Below, in pieces: positions 40,754 through 42,282 of a stretch of DNA of 42,282 bases (position 1 is its first letter; each line of letters starts with the position of its first letter). The stretch covers positions 1 to 42,282 of the forward strand of contig DLDU01000041.1 in assembly GCA_002481295.1 (NCBI GenBank), given 5' to 3'. The notes under the pieces were generated by a model that saw only the letters and a program-made list of their open reading frames with translations, did no database searches and was not told where the DNA came from. A program made the translations under genes and the position numbers. This DNA is from Prevotella sp. UBA7764. Lineage in GTDB: Bacteria > Bacteroidota > Bacteroidia > Bacteroidales > Bacteroidaceae.

Positions 40754-42282
40754 TTACTTGTCGTAGCCTTTATTCTGCGTGTACAGTCCGGGGATGTAGT
40801 AGAGCTGGTTGTAGGGAACCGGCCAAAACTCGTTTTTACCCGGCGTGAAGTTCGCGTCCTTGTAGTACTCGGCATAAGGCTGACCGTCGTAGACATCCTT
40901 GGCCTCGCTCTTGAAATAGTTGTTGAGAGTTTCGGAGGCGATGCCCCAGCGGCGCAGGTCGAAGAAGCGGCTACCCTCCATACCCATCTCCAGTCGGCGC
41001 TCCCAGCGCAGGCACTTGCGGGCTGTCTCCTTGTCCTGGAAGTAAGACTCAGGATAGAGAGCGATGTCGCACTGGTCGGCGGCGTATTTAATATGCTTTT
41101 TGATAGAGTTCTTGGCACGCTGACGGATGTCGTTGATGATCGTACGGGCTTCTTGCAGACGGCCCAACTCGATGAGAGCCTCGGCGCGTATGAGCATCAC
41201 GTCGGTGTAGCGCAGCACATAGTCGTTCATGTCGAAGGCCTGCCAGGGACGGTTGTAGGACTCGCCCTTGGAACGCTGCGGCACTTCCTTCATCGAAGTA
41301 TAGTAGCCGTAGGTGTTCGGCGTGCGGGAGTTGGCCTTGGTGAGCGTGTATTCCGGCTCATACTTGTAGGGGAAGGTCGGCATGCCCACCGTGTGGAAGA
41401 GCCGCGGATCCCACTTCTGTGCTGTCGGCTTGCCATTGACAGGATATTCGTCGCTGTCGTTGTAGTCGGTGAACTCGGGCAGACCGTTGCGGGTCTTATA
41501 GGCATTGACGAGGTTCTGTGAAGGCTTGTGGAAGTCCCATCCGCACGACCAGATGCCCCAGCAGCCGTTGAGCGTGTTGGACCAGTTGGCGCGCCCGTAG
41601 CGAGTGTGGTCCTCGGAGTAGTCACTGGCCTGCACAGCGAAGATGCTCTCCTTGCTGTTCTTGTAGTCGGGCAGGAAGATGTCGCCATAGTCCTCAAGGT
41701 AACCATAGTGTGATGCCTTGACCACGTCGGTGTAGTCCACTACCTTCTGCATATAGTCCTTGTTGATGTGGCTCACGCCGTCGGTAGCCTCGTAGCCGTC
41801 GCCCCAGGCCAGGGTGAGATAGCACTTGGCCAAGTAAGCGGCGGCGGCAATCTTGTTGGCGCGTCCGCCCTCGCTCTGCTTCTCGGGCAGATTATCGTAG
41901 GCAAACTTAAAGTCGTCGATGACTTTGCCGAAGAGCTGTTCGTAGGTGTATTGTGTGTTGGAGGTCTTCTCCGTGGCCTTGTCCTTATAGACCTGCTCGT
42001 CAATCCATGGCACCTGACGGAACACGGAGATGAGCTTGAAGTAGAAGTGGGCGCGCAGGAAGCGGACCTCAGCTTCGCGCTCTGTCGTTGTCTGCCCCCC
42101 AAGCACGTTGTTGCCGTTCTCCTCCAGGGAGACCAGGGCGCGGTTGCAGCGTGACACGGCACAGAACAGACGGTACCAGAGCTCGTCGAGCTCGCCACGT
42201 GTGGAGGTCAGCGAAGACCATACCTCGATGTCGTGATAACCTGTGTCGCCCGTTCCGCCACCATTCAATTTAGGCCGTCCTG
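40754..42282 (-). CDS. SusD/RagB-family lipoprotein of a fructan PUL (5' end outside window)
   Basis: More than 505 aa are present and the frame stays open to the right edge (GRPKLNGGGTGDTGYHDIEV), so the signal peptide and start lie beyond the window. TPR-like helices are visible (EAEVRFLRAHFYFKLISVFR, FKFAYDNLPEKQ). The C-terminal SusD hallmark is clear: YVLRYTDVMLIRAEALIELG, LRWERRLEMGMEGSRFFDLR, and a terminal LYTQNKGYDK. It probably pairs with a SusC encoded just upstream. The downstream GH32 gene suggests fructan as substrate. Confidence 0.9.
   Translation of the reverse strand, partial: GRPKLNGGGTGDTGYHDIEVWSSLTSTRGELDELWYRLFCAVSRCNRALVSLEENGNNVLGGQTTTEREAEVRFLRAHFYFKLISVFRQVPWIDEQVYKDKATEKTSNTQYTYEQLFGKVIDDFKFAYDNLPEKQSEGGRANKIAAAAYLAKCYLTLAWGDGYEATDGVSHINKDYMQKVVDYTDVVKASHYGYLEDYGDIFLPDYKNSKESIFAVQASDYSEDHTRYGRANWSNTLNGCWGIWSCGWDFHKPSQNLVNAYKTRNGLPEFTDYNDSDEYPVNGKPTAQKWDPRLFHTVGMPTFPYKYEPEYTLTKANSRTPNTYGYYTSMKEVPQRSKGESYNRPWQAFDMNDYVLRYTDVMLIRAEALIELGRLQEARTIINDIRQRAKNSIKKHIKYAADQCDIALYPESYFQDKETARKCLRWERRLEMGMEGSRFFDLRRWGIASETLNNYFKSEAKDVYDGQPYAEYYKDANFTPGKNEFWPVPYNQLYYIPGLYTQNKGYDK

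Overview
The window looks like part of a chromosome from a plant-glycan-degrading member of the Bacteroidales, most likely Prevotella sensu lato. The evidence is three SusC/SusD-type loci, an arrangement matching the xusABCDE plus GH10 xylanase locus known from Prevotella bryantii and relatives, a hybrid two-component regulator (HTCS), an enzyme with a tail like a type IX secretion signal, and several -7 elements of the Bacteroidetes form TAnnTTTG. No database search was possible. Family names come from recognising motifs and architecture.

Layout. Positions 1-50 hold the last codons of an unidentified + strand gene, followed by a repeat-bearing intergenic stretch with a terminator. Positions 342-12934 (minus) are a complete xylan-uptake operon read as xusA-xusB-xusC-xusD-xusE-xyn10: two SusC/SusD pairs, a surface lipoprotein and an endo-xylanase whose catalytic barrel is interrupted by a carbohydrate-binding-like module. 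Positions 13421-16127 (minus) are a three-gene operon of two DUF4230 proteins and an AGCS-type sodium/amino-acid symporter, divergent from a small DUF4738-like lipoprotein gene at 16294-16818. A non-coding island at 16819-17405 contains a perfect 31-bp inverted repeat. Positions 17406-19152 (minus) hold an AT-rich HigB/HigA-type toxin-antitoxin pair placed directly before a glycerate kinase gene. A stand-alone TonB-dependent receptor follows at 19315-21690 (+).

Positions 21796-31433 (minus) form a second polysaccharide utilisation locus (PUL), read as surface-glycan-binding lipoprotein, SusC, SusD and two GH30-family hydrolases. Its probable regulator, a complete HTCS, is divergently encoded at 31708-35838 (+). 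Positions 35864-37729 (minus) are a relic: the 5' part of a sugar MFS transporter (frameshifted), a middle or 3' part of a DUF5107/TPR protein and the 3' end of a GH2-like hydrolase are joined head to tail. An intact AraC-type regulator (37742-38659, +) sits 12 bp from the relic's start codon. Positions 39017-42282 (minus) are the end of a third PUL, with a GH32 fructanase and a SusD-like gene cut by the window edge.

How the genes work together. For each PUL the expected flow is surface cleavage and binding (GH10 or GH30, SusD, lipoproteins), TonB-dependent uptake through SusC, then periplasmic processing. The HTCS would sense an oligosaccharide in the periplasm and activate the GH30 PUL. No regulator for the xylan or fructan PUL lies inside the window. 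The most unusual items are the relic operon, the toxin-antitoxin and glycerate kinase operon, the paired DUF4230 and symporter operon, the GH30 PUL with its unproven substrate, candidate leaderless promoters at three genes, and several structured intergenic repeats.
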